From Gautieria morchelliformis (Eukaryota > Basidiomycota > Agaricomycetes > Gomphales > Gomphaceae): 64,000 nt of DNA. Below the pieces are notes generated by a model. The model had not been told where the DNA came from, made no database searches, and saw only the letters and a list, made by a program, of their open reading frames with translations. The position numbers were made by a program, and so were the translations under genes. Where the stretch lies: contig WHVA01000199.1 in NCBI GenBank assembly GCA_015179125.1, positions 1 through 64,000 of the forward strand. The letters are read 5' to 3'. Shown here in pieces: positions 21,634 to 32,510 of the stretch. Each line of letters starts with the position of its first letter. The stretch's first letter is position 1.

Positions 21634-22607
21634 TCATTAGATAGCCTTCTGGAAATCAATGATAATGTTCTGAATATGTTCTTAGTCTAGAGGGTATAAG
21701 ATTTGGACTCAAAGAATAGCCCAACCATAGGGTGTTTATCACAACAAAATTGACCATGGTAAAGCAAGAAAGTGGAGAAAGGGGTGCGAGCAATAGCATG
21801 CGGGTTGGCAGTACGCCACTGCAGCATTGATGGGGTTGACGAACCTGCGCCTGAGCGGTGCGTGGCACAGGAACGCAACGGAACTGGAAGTGAAGCGGGT
21901 GGACGGGACGGTGCTAACTTGGCCTCAGGTCTGTGGTTATCGCGCACTGGGTGGATAAGGCGTGCGGGTGGACTGAGTTTGGGTTTTGAGTTTGGGTGCT
22001 GTGGGGTGCGGTGCATTGCGTGGTGCGTTTCGTCGCTCAGGAGCTCGCGCTTGTGTATTTATGAGCAGATAAGGTGTGTGTCGTACACACTACTCTGGCA
22101 GGACATCACTTGTCACTGCTTACGGACGATGAACTGGCCACAGCACGCTATTTCGATTGCTGGGACAGACGTGGGTTACCGGGATGCCATGCGTACGACG
22201 TACCTTGCATCCTCGACTGGTTCTTCGAGTCCCGTCGGCGGCAACGAAAATCAGGGCAAGGCTCTCATGCATGGCGATGTGACCCGGAGGACCGGTACCC
22301 CCCCCGCATGCACGTGCGTCGCTGAGGTCCTTCGATCGGGATTCTAATTGCATGCAAAGTTGCGCTGCTCTCGGAGGTGCCTTCGCCTGCGACACGCGTG
22401 CGGGTCGCTATCCTGTTGATATCTCCGGTGCGTACGGTGTAGCACTGTGGGCTGGTAGTCGACTGGTCACTGTTAATCGACGTCTCTCATGACAAATGCA
22501 GCCAACATGCTAGGCTCCGAGATAAGTACTGCACCCGAGTCTATAAGTATTAGCCGATACACTGGCATCAGTGCATCGGCCGAGTGTCTCGAGCTCTAAC
22601 TCTAAAA

Positions 22608-22629
22608 CTAGACCAGTCGCCTGGTCTAG
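22608..22629. repeat. Perfect 9-bp inverted repeat with 4-base loop
   Basis: CTAGACCAG-tcgc-CTGGTCTAG. No tRNA fold or gene context is apparent. Confidence 0.7.
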
Positions 22630-25172
22630 CTACGCGACGGGGATGACGGTCCGGGGATTATATGTGCAGTAGACTCGATACCTCAGATAACCCATACTCC
22701 ATACATTTTTGCATCTCCCAAAGTTGGTTTGCAGGGCCAAAAACCTCTCGAATACCCCATACTCCCTTATAACACATACTCCCAGGCCTCTCCCGAGGGG
22801 TATGCGTTAGGAGGGATGTACTAGGCCACCTTGGTTGCCAGTGATGCGAACTGCTCGGACGCGTGTAAGTACTCGTCGGCCGTAGCACACGGCGATCCGC
22901 GTCGCGTACCGACAACACTATTTAGATTATACCAATCGCATGCGCTATTAATGTGGCCGTCAGGGCTTGATTGATTACGTGATCCCCATCCATTCAACAT
23001 TGGCGTCTGGTTCTTCGTTCGTCGTTCCTGGGGCTCGATGCATTGGGCAACCGATCGGGGCCGAAGGCGATCGCGGGTCCCACGCCCCGGATGTGTCGTG
23101 TGGCGAGGTGGCTGTGCCGGCCGTTTCTTTTTTACGTGAGAGCCGACGTCACGGTGGTTGGCAGGGAGTACGCGAGTAATTACACCCACATGTGTACTTA
23201 TCTGCGGCTTCTTGACTGAACTGGCTGTCGCCCGTGGGACTTGTCCACCTCCAGCCAAGCCACGGTTGTTGGCACACGTCGTCGCCATATCACATCACTC
23301 TTAAGTCTAATTACACGTCGATCGCTGCACTTTCTGGGAACACACGGCCCGGTATGCACCGGCCAATCCGCATAGGCCACAGTAGGCAAAGGGTCCGAGC
23401 GCATTCGGTTCGCCATTCCCTAATCCAGCGTTCACATTCAACTCCGGACCTCGTACCGCAGCCCCGCCGGGCCAGGTGCCCCAGCCGCCGCCCGTCCCAT
23501 GAGTCTCCACCCGGAACCTGGACGTCTTTGAGCTATGAATCGTGAGTGAGCTTTCAACCCGGTTTCACCCTCGACCTTCATACTGGCGGTGTGTCACCGG
23601 TAGCTTGGTGCTCGAGTAATGGTACGACTAGACTTTAATACCAGCCGAAGGATCCAAAGTAGAAGTGTGGACACCCAAAGCGGTCAGCAACAGTTAGGAC
23701 CCATGCTCAGCATTAGCCAGCATAAGCACTGAGCACTCAGTCGATAACTCATGCCGGCCCCACCAATGTTCCATGTCCAGGGACGTGTATCCCATGCACA
23801 GGTAGCGGCTCGGCGTAATGCGAACACAACAATTGATGTAAAGTCTAAGAGCAAACGATATGCGCTATCAGACGATTGTTTAACAGTAAATGATATACCT
23901 ATCAGACGATCATACTATCATACTCCTAATTTGGAATTTTAAGTCTTAAGTATACGAGACGTCCAGATACCCCTTTGCGCCCGGTGTCTAAAGGCGAAGA
24001 ACCACCCCAGTCAGGTTCCATATCCCACGCCGGCAGGCTCCGGAAAAACATATCTGCATCCACAGCACGATGCACGCAAGGCTCTCGATACGGCAGATAC
24101 TCAAGGTGGAGCACCCCAGTCCTGCCAATCATGCCATGGTACCTTCCTCGGGCAACTGCGAGCTGTCGAGTGTATCCCCAAACCAACAGTACCCCGTTCC
24201 TTGTCCTTCCTCTTCTTCTGAGGTTCCTTTGAGGTGCGGTGTTCGACACAGCGCCAGCACCCCTCCCTCACACGATGGGGACCTGTGCCACATATGAAGA
24301 TGTGCTATAGATGGACTGGGCTGGAAGCTCGAGAGTCGAGGCATGAATGGCGCGGGAAGATAGAAGCGGGATGGATATCCAAAAGCAGGCGCATGACTCC
24401 CGGAGGGCAGAAGCAGGAAGCAGGCACAGAAACACACGATCACAATCACATGCGTATCGCGCACCCTCGGCGAGGGACCCGACGTGTCGACACGGCCGCA
24501 GCTAGCTAACGGAAGGCGAGTGAGATAGACGGTTCGCGATAGAACCACACACAGCATGCACATGGGGAGGTTGGAGGGATATGTGAGGGATATGTACATA
24601 TCCGGACTGGGGCACTGGGAGTCGCCGACATCACTCCAGTCCATCACCGAGCAATAAGTTAAGGACTTACGGTTGGAGAATCAGGAGACGATAATTGGAT
24701 AAAGGATTCGGACCGCGCAACAATATCGCATCGACTCAGCCTCTAAGTTACCTGCACGCGGCATGGGCAACCGCAGGTGCACAGACCGGTGTGTGGTGGG
24801 CCGTGGAGTGAGTATTCGCAAGGAATTCGCGGCTGGTGTTTCCATGCTTGTGACTACTTAGCAGATGCCAGCAGCGATCTCGGGCCGCGGTAGTGAAGCG
24901 CACGTGACCGTGACCAATGGTGACTAATAGCGCGCTATATATAACTGGGGTTGTCATGTTTCAAGTTTGCACCGTCGCCGTTCATTCCTTCCCACGGCTG
25001 CCCTGGCTAGGCACGGAGCTAATGCACGTGACCGCGGAGCGGACATCTGGATCTGGAGATCCCTCGTGGTGTCGGGGCACGTAACAGGACGCGAGTGACG
25101 TCATAGAATGTACATCACTCGCGGGGGATAAGCAATCGACGGGTTGGGAGCACTTGGGGAGACGGGGTTGTT

Positions 25173-25229
25173 GAGATGGGACGCGTGCTGGGAGATGGGA
25201 CGCGTGCTGGGAGATGGGACGCGTGCTGG
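25173..25229 (+). repeat. 19-bp minisatellite, three perfect copies
   Basis: The unit GAGATGGGACGCGTGCTGG is repeated exactly three times head to tail. Each unit has one ACGCGT, the word known as the MluI cell-cycle box bound by MBF-type factors in yeasts. No gene is close enough to assign a regulatory role. Confidence 0.9.
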
Positions 25230-27664
25230 GCGAGATCTCGGTGGGCAGAAAACGGGACATCTGGGGAATGTGTGATTTTCTGCGTGCGCGAGCGGAGACG
25301 GACGTTATGCTGTGTGCCCTTTGTTTTCGTTAGACACCCTTCTCCCCCGGTGCAGTAACGCCCAACGGGTGCTATTCGGCTATGTATAGGTATGAATCAG
25401 GACGGAGTTGGATCTGCAGGGTCGGGTGGATAATTTCTTTGAGAGTGGGCAGATGGTGTGGGACTTAACATGCACTTATCCCGTACGTAACTGATGGAGG
25501 TGACACGACATTGCCATGCGAGGATGAATCGCCGCGTCTGTCTCAGAGCGCGCAGGGGCAAGGTACAGGAAGCCCGCCTGCAAAAAGAGGTGGCAGGCCG
25601 CACAACGGCCGCGCTTAAGCCACAACGGTAGGCTGTGCAGCCCCTTGTACTTTTGACACGTCCGCAACGGTCGCGCCCACTTCCATCCCCAGCGCGGGCT
25701 CTTGCACACCCTGTGTGCTGGTGTGTCCTTTGCTGATTTTCGTCCCTGGCCGTGCCTATTACCTCCCACTACGTCTGCAGTAGTGCAGCTGTTGGGCGCA
25801 GGAAGCGACGGGCCCGTGATGTGCATCGCGAGTGTTGTGCGCACGAGTTTGCCGCCCACGTGAAGTCGCTTACTGCTCACTGAATACACGCACGCGAGTC
25901 GACTTCGGCCCTACGTCCGACGCCTATAGTGTGCACGCCATCGGGCGAGGCGCTGTAGCACTCGATCGAGTCTATGCCATAGAGAATATTTCAATCTCTT
26001 ATCTGAAGTGCCTATTGAGATCACTATTCTCGCACCTCGTCGTCCACGGCGTCCCGATATTATCTCCACGACCGAGGATCGTTAAGTCCAAGCTAAGCCA
26101 CGCTACAAGTCTGTGGCCACCCAGAGGAGCCTCAAATGGAAGAAGACCCGGAGCTTCCATGTTCGAAGGGACACGGGCATAATGGAAGATCCGCGCCCTT
26201 TGAGGTCTCGAAGCCCGCACGCAGCTTCTCCCTTATTTCTTCCAATCGAGCCGCGCCGCCCGTTTCTCTTCCTCGAGCCGCGCCTCGATCACGCCCAGCG
26301 CCGTCCACGCCGCCGCGGGGCCCCAGACGTCCTCCCCATCCCGAATTCGAAGCCCGTCCTTCCGTCTTCCATTGGAAGAAGCGTGATCCGTACCCCTAAG
26401 CCAATCTCCAAACACAACCCAGTGCCCAATGTCGCCGACGTCACGCGACCGTCCATGTTGCTGAGCGAGGAGGCCGCGTCAGGTTATTCACCGACCGGCA
26501 AGCGAGACAGGACTGCTCGTGAGACAGGGAGGCCGGGTCCCACATTGGCCATCAGAGAGCGCAGTGGGGTAGCGCCTTCTGTGTATGTTTAGTACGTACC
26601 CTAAGGATACTTATCATGAATTCGAGATCTATTCGAAGGGAGGCAGGACTCGAATCTCGGACGGTGGTGTAACGAGAGTGGCGTGAGGGGGGTTTAACGG
26701 CTCTAACAGTCCTTCTTGCACATCATATCCAGCTCAGGGTTCGAAGCCGCCTCGACAAATTTTTTGCGCTTTTAGCGGGCTGTATTTAGTTACTGTACAA
26801 AGACCACCCTAGTAAATCTCCAGGCCTCCCACCGTGATCCCAGCACACACGCTGCGGTAAATCCAGGGCTGCAGATTAAGCATGCCCGGGGATCACCACC
26901 AAAAATAAAAAATAAAAAAAATGGCGGGCCTGCATGACCACTGAAACCCGTCGGTCGCCGGCCGTGGCAAAGCCGCCCAGACCTACAACCCCACAAACCT
27001 GCATCGCATGGCACGGCGCCGTTGGGCTGTGCTGCCTGCACTGGGCTGATCCCGCGAGAACACCCGCGCAATACACGGGCCCGTCCATAGCGTCGACCCA
27101 CACTCGGACGCACAGGTTCAACGTTCACCGTCACGTCGGGTTGTCCTTGTTGGTTAATCTAGATTCACGGCCTCGGGGGACCAAGGGGGTTAACTGTCTC
27201 GTACCTTGCATGCAGATCTCTTTATTCGCCGGTGGAGGCAACGGGTGACGCATGGCGCGTGACTAGTCACGCCGCGTGACTGACGTCATGTGGTGTTTGT
27301 CGTCCTCGGAGCGTCAGCGTCCTTCCCGCCAGCCGTTTTGCGTTTGCGTAGCTTGGCCGCGTATGGAGATGCACTGCAGCTATGTATGAGACATTATGCA
27401 TATCCCCATGTATTGCCCCCACGTCTCGTGCACCTCTGCGTTTGCACAGCTTTACCTCTACATTTGCGTTTCCGTGCCATCGAGGTTAAGCTGTCCGTCA
27501 TTGCAACGCCCGTTGCCACAACTGCGTTCATATACGCGTATACTCTGAACTTTATGCACCGGAACGCGTATACTTTTGGATTTGGTTCGCCGGTGGCGTT
27601 TACCTTTTGCGATTAACAGTCACTGCTGCGTATTTATAGCTGCCCCGCCGCGCGCACCGCCCGC
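25230..27664. other. Gene-free stretch left of the mL38 gene
   Basis: No open frame here shows a known motif or plausible exon structure. Near 26,735 there is a GGTTCGAAGCC word followed by TTTTTT, but the flanks do not fold as a tRNA. The stretch includes the region immediately downstream of mL38. Confidence 0.5.
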
Positions 27665-29158
27665 TCACACGACATAGCGCCGCCGCTCCTTCATCGCCTT
27701 GTAAGGGTCTTCGCGCGGGGGCCGGCCGTAGCGCGGCTCGGGGAGGCCTGTGCGGGGGTGGTCAGCATGCGAGCAGACACGCACACGCGCAGGGAGACGT
27801 AAGGTAACGGAAGGAGAAGATGCCGCGGCACCGGACACTTACCCAGCTCCGCCCACACGCGGCTCACGACGCCCGCGTCCTCGGGCGTCCACACGCCGCG
27901 CCACATGTGCGCGCCGCCGCCGCCGCCGCCCTCACGCCGGCCGACGTCCATCCCGTGCTCCCGCAGGAACGCGCGCAGGTCAAAGTGCAGCCGCGCGGTT
28001 TCTAGTGCGGCCTCGGATGCGGATGCGCGGCCCGGCCCGACGTGCGGCTGCGGGACCATGAGGAGGAGGTAGCGGTGGTACGGGGTGCCGCGCGCGGGGT
28101 GCGGGGGGATGTAGGGCACGTGCGGGAGCGCGAGGAAGGCGGGGTGGGCGAGCAGCGCGGCGTCGGGCGCGGGCGTAGGGGCGGGGGCGGGCGTGCTCTG
28201 CGGGGACGGGAGGAGCGCCACGCGGGATATGCGGCGTGCGGCGGAGAGGGGGATGTTAGGTCTGTGGGGAGTGTTGGGGTCGTTCAGCAGACGCAACAAC
28301 GGACAGCGCTCACTGCATCCAGTTTAAGAAGGTGGTGTATGTGCCGGTGGACTCGTCGGGGACGTCTGTGGGAGGTCAGGGGGGAGCGTAAGGACGGAGG
28401 GCGGGGCGCACCGGGGTCGAGCATGAGGAGGGTGTAGAGCCTGACGTCATCGTGGAAGACGGTGGCAGCGATGCGCGGGGGGCTGAGGGTCTGGGGAGGT
28501 GGTTAGTTAGTTAGCCGGATGCGGGACGCGGGACTGCGCCGGGCGCACCTGGGCCACGGCCAAGAAGCGGCCCGGCTCGACGGCGGCATAGGCCTTTTCG
28601 CGGGCGCGGTCGTGCGCCGTGCGGGGGCCACGGAGCCTGGCTGGGTCTGGGAACTGGACGCGGAGGTCCATGTCGGGGTGGAGGGCGGGGAGGAGGTCGG
28701 GGATGATGTGCATTTGGTGGAGACGCTCCATCTGGGACGGGTGAGACGGGGCGCGGGAACGGGAGGGGCGGGGGGACTCACGAGGAGGTCGAGGGGCCCG
28801 TCGTGGCGCCACTGCTGCTCTGCAAGGTGTCTGTAGACGGGGCGGGTGAAGGGGTCTGTGCGGGGTGTGAGGGCGGGCTGAGAAAAGAGAGAACGAGCGC
28901 ACAGCGACCGGTGGAGAACGCATAGCGGACCTCGGGGAGGTTGATCTCGCTCTGGATGTGGAGGATGCGCCGACGGGCGCGGTCGTGGCAGGTCGCGAGC
29001 TCAGCGCGGAGGGCGCGGGCGTCGGCGCGGATGTACTTGAGGGCCTCGTCGAAGGCGGGGAGCTTGCCCGGGCGGAGCGGGGCGCGCCATATGGGGGAGC
29101 GACGAGGAGACGAACTCGTCGTGCGGCGCGTTGTCGCGGGGAGCAGCGAGCGGTGCAT
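27665..29158 (-). CDS. MRPL35: Mitochondrial large-subunit ribosomal protein mL38 (PEBP-like fold)
   Basis: Product of the mitochondrial ribosome large subunit with a phosphatidylethanolamine-binding-protein-like domain. Exons on the minus strand are 29,158-28,909, 28,855-28,782, 28,731-28,549, 28,490-28,412, 28,365-28,314, 28,261-27,843 and 27,747-27,665. All introns are GT-AG, 46-95 bp, and phases agree at each junction. Recognisable segments are L-P-E-V-R-Y-A-F, Y-T-L-L-M-L-D-P, T-Y-T-T-F-L-N-W, G-T-P-Y-H-R-Y and the C-terminal E-P-R-Y-G-R-P-P. The coding sequence is extremely GC-rich at third positions. It is divergent from the FYVE gene. Confidence 0.85.
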
Positions 29159-29309
29159 GGTGAGTGGCGTGGATGTCCGCGGAGATAAGGAAAATAATTA
29201 TTTATTTTTTGCAATTATTTTTCGCGCCACCGTGTGACACACGCGATGCGTGTCAGCGCCGGCGGCAAGTCCCATAAATAAAACGAGCAACCTGACTCTC
29301 GCCACGAGC
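29159..29309. promoter_or_regulatory. Shared divergent promoter of mL38 and the FYVE gene
   Basis: Only 151 bp separate the two start codons. The centre is an AT-rich block (aataattatttattttttgc) surrounded by very GC-rich sequence, followed by GTGTGACACACGCGATGCG. There is no room for separate promoters, so the pair is probably co-regulated from one nucleosome-free region. Confidence 0.55.
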
Positions 29310-30654
29310 ATGGCTCCCTCTCTCTCTCTCAAGGAGCGGATCGCTCTGTACGACAAGAGCAAGAGCGCGCCCGTCTCTGCCGCCGTCTCTCCCAGCGCCG
29401 TCGACGACGTCACCGTCGTCGACCTCGCCGCCTCCGTCCCCGTCGTCTCCGACCCCGCCCGCGTCCGCTCTATCTCCCGTGAGTGTCGTCCCACCCCGTC
29501 CCTCGTCGCCTGCTCACCCCGCCCAGCATCCCCCACCCCCGACCCCCTCGTGTCCCCAGCTCCCTCCCTCGACCCACCCCCGCTCCCACTCATAGACACA
29601 CGCGTCACCGCCCCGTGTCGCCCCAACGAGCACCTCGCAGTGCTCCTCCCCCGGCACCTGTGGAAGGTCCGCGGCCGCACCCTCTCTTCCCGTCCCCCAC
29701 TGACTCCCCCCCAGCAGGACAAGTTCGCGGACATCTGCGACAGGTTCGCCTGCTCCACCAAGTTCTCGTTGTGGGAGCGCAGACATGTGAGTCGCGTGCC
29801 ACTGGCGTCCGTCGGCCCGCTGACGCCCTTCACAGCACTGTCGCAAGTGCGGCGGCATCTACTGCACCGCGTGTTCGACGCACACGACCCCGCTGCTCGA
29901 CACGACGAGCCTCCCGTTCACGTTCCTCCCGAAGAACGTCCCCGTCTCCGCGTTCGCCGCGCCCAACGCACCCGTGGTCGAAGCGCGCATATGCGACGAG
30001 TGCTTCAACCAGCTCCAGGGGTACCCCAACCTGTCTCCCCGCTCCAGCCCCACTGCCAAACGCGCGCACTCGACGTCGCTCCCCGAGGCTCGGCCGTCTC
30101 TCGTGCGCCCCTCGTCGGCCTCCACGCTCGCGCCCGGTGCGTATCCCGCCACGCCCCCCGACGGCCGCCCCATCCCGCCCCTGCACCGCTCGCAGAGCGC
30201 CGCTGCTGCCCTCTCCGCGCACGCCACCACGTCCGCGGCGCCGCAGGTCCCGCCCACGCCGGCCCCCACGCCGGGCACGGACACGCCGTCCCCAGACGCG
30301 GCGGCGTCGCAGACGTTCACGCACCCCGCGGACCAGCAGTTCCCGCGTTTGTACCCGCACGCGCAGTTCCCGCTCAAGGCGAAAATCTATGCGCTGCAGC
30401 CGCCGGCGCGGACGCAACCGCGCTGGGACGGGCGCACGCCCGACGGGCGGATCCGGTGGGAGGTCGAGGCGGAGCAGATGGAGGAGGACCGCAGGCGTAG
30501 ACGCGAGAATCCCGTGTTAATCGACGGCGGTGCGTAGCGCATGTTTGGAATGCGTGTGTTGTTCTCATGTTTTGGCACAGAAATCCGCGTGCGCAAGCTG
30601 CGTCCCCCGCCTCCGCTGCCCAAAGGCGGACCGTATAAGCTGCCCACGTTCTGA
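29310..30654 (+). CDS. FYVE zinc-finger protein (PI3P-binding, endosomal)
   Basis: Spliced product of 382 residues from exons 29,310-29,478, 29,527-29,666, 29,715-29,786, 29,836-30,529 and 30,581-30,654, all GT-AG with consistent phases. An FYVE finger in the first half has F-S-L-W-E-R-R-H|H-C-R-K-C-G-G-I-Y-C-T-A-C, where the intron splits the signature R(R/K)HHCR. It is completed by R-I-C-D-E-C-F. FYVE fingers bind phosphatidylinositol 3-phosphate on endosomes. The C-terminal half is Pro/Ser/Ala-rich and ends with a basic segment (I-R-V-R-K-L-R-P). No kinase, RhoGEF or RING domain is present, so the cellular role beyond membrane recruitment is unknown. Confidence 0.85.
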
Positions 30655-31034
30655 GCGGCCGGGCGCCCTATACCACCCCCATACCCCGACTGCCGGCTCC
30701 AATACCACGTGCGATACCACGATACCCGCCGTGACTTATGTTGCTCTCTCTTTCCCGTCCGCGCGCTGGATTCTGTCTCGCATTTTCTCACTTTTTTCTT
30801 CGCTCGTTCTGCTGTCTTGTCGTGTTCTGTGCTGCCGTGTTTTGATGCGCTGTCCGTTGTGTTGCTGTTGTCTGGCGGGGTACGATATTGTGTGATATGC
30901 TCTCTTAGTGACGCTGTTTCCCCAGTAACATATTGTACGTCTACTGTCCGTAGTGCTTAGAGTAGAAATGTCAGTGAATTTGGAGTCTACATGAGTCTGT
31001 GCTTGGAGTCGACATGTCGATGAATTTCAAGTCT

Positions 31035-31135
31035 ACAAGTCTAATCAAGTGCGAGGTGCCAAGTGCAATGAAATTGGAGTCGGTAAGTCTAATGAATTGC
31101 GAGACGCCAAGTGCAACGAATGTCTGCAAGTGCAT
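31035..31135 (+). repeat. Degenerate tandem repeat of about 60 bp
   Basis: The blocks aagtctaat(c/g)aa and gcgag(g/a)(t/c)gccaagtgcaa recur about 60 bp apart, with a weaker relative just upstream (gagtctacatg, gagtcgacatg). Non-coding. Confidence 0.6.
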
Positions 31136-32169
31136 AAGCCCCACATGTCGTCAGACCGCAAGTCCTAACGCCGACGACAGCACAGCACTTAGCAGGCGCC
31201 GATCTCGCGGGTGTGATTGGCTCCCTTGGCCAGGGCCGTGCCAGATCGATCGCGTGTGGCCTGCATATATGCATCTCGTCCCCGTCCCGTCCCGCGCCGT
31301 CGCGGCCGCCACGTCCGCGCGCCGCACACCACGCCGCCTCGCGCGGGGCGCACCTGCGCACGCTGCGCGACGGTGTCCTCGCGCGGTGCTCGTCGGGGTC
31401 CGGGGCGTCGGGCCTGGCGCCACCGCCTGGGGTGGCGTCGCGGGCGCCACGACCTCCAGGTTTTTGATCGTGATTCCCCGGCGTGATGCGAGCACTCCGC
31501 ATGCGGGTGTGATTGTCCCGATTTCGCGGCCGTGCGAAGGGGGGCTGTATTTGGGGCACAGCGCGGCGGGCGGCCCGTGGATTAGGTTTGGGTCGGGGCT
31601 GGCGATTGGGTTTGCCAGGGATGGAGTCCGGGAGGGACGGACGCTCCGATCTCGATGGAAAGAAGACGACACGTCTGGTCCAGAGTCGAAGCGGTGATTA
31701 AGGCTGGTTGGCGGATAGGGGTCCTGCTCCCCTCAATGAATGGTCGCGTGCACGCTCAGCAAGGCAGCGACCTCCAGACCATTAAGTCCCAGATAACTTA
31801 CATTCATGATAGCGAGAGTGAATACAGAACCCGCAAAAAAAAAACAATGGAAGGAAGGAAGTCTAACTCGTCTTCTTCGAAGTGAAAATCCTCTTAGTTG
31901 CGGCGCCGGTGTTCATCAGCTTCTGTCAAAGCCGGGGCATGGCTGGAGGTGGACAACACAGCATACAAGGGGACACGAGGCATGTCGCTACCGCTTCAAT
32001 GCCCAATCCCCTATCTTCTTACACATTCCCTCGAGGGTCGAGCCTGGCAGCCAGCTGTACCGCAAGGATCCCGCTCCCGAAGAGGAGATGCACAGAAAAT
32101 CTCGACAGTCCCCAAGAATAGCCTCCAACAAAATTTCGCCCGATCGATCACCCACAGTGTCTAGATCGG

Positions 32170-32510
32170 CCCAGTGGGCCACAACAGCCACACTTGGTAG
32201 ACGGCGTGGCGAGACCCGTGTCTGAGCATCGCGGAAAAGTCATCGCTTCGTGCGTGGCCAGACCCCGAGTCTGAGCATAGCAGAAAAGGTCATCGCTTCC
32301 CGAAGAACAACATAGCCTGAGGCGCGAACAAGAATTCGCCCAGACCACGATGCACGATAACCCAGCGTACCAGTTAGCCACAACAGCCACACAGCAGCAC
32401 GACAGGCAAGCAGTTTCTGGGTAGACGTCCCTGCATGTGTGGCCAGACCCCGCGTCTGAGCATGGCGGAAAAAGTCACCACTTCCCGAAGAACAACATAG
32501 CCTGAGGCGC
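32170..32510 (+). repeat. Tandem repeat, period about 185-200 bp
   Basis: A block running from gtggccagacccc to agcctgaggcgc is at 32,254-32,325 and again at 32,439-32,510, with a shorter third copy at 32,213-32,251. The linked block gccacaacagccacac is at 32,178 and 32,377. Non-coding. Confidence 0.8.

Larger units (their letters stand above)
20715..25172. other. Gene-poor stretch, no supported gene
   Basis: Open frames here are short, overlap on both strands and lack recognisable motifs. Around 20,870-20,970 a TTCCGACTC-rich segment resembles words in the LTR family at 7,852-8,593 and may be a remnant of that element. Two hairpins lie at 21,571-21,633 and one at 22,608-22,629. Otherwise I see nothing identifiable. 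Confidence 0.5.

Noticed and set aside
21772..22347. 191-residue plus-strand frame as a gene
   Set aside because: No motif or intron structure is visible and composition explains the open frame. I could not support it.
25173..25229. Possible CRISPR-like array
   Set aside because: The units are contiguous with no spacers, and the genome is eukaryotic.
26640..26775. tRNA-like B-box word GGTTCGAAGCC followed by TTTTTT
   Set aside because: The T-arm and acceptor positions do not pair on either strand and no A-box fits at the right distance.
29198..30568. Several long antisense and alternate frames over the FYVE gene, some over 170 residues
   Set aside because: Extreme GC content removes stop codons on all strands. 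Only the spliced plus-strand frame shows a domain and consistent splice sites.
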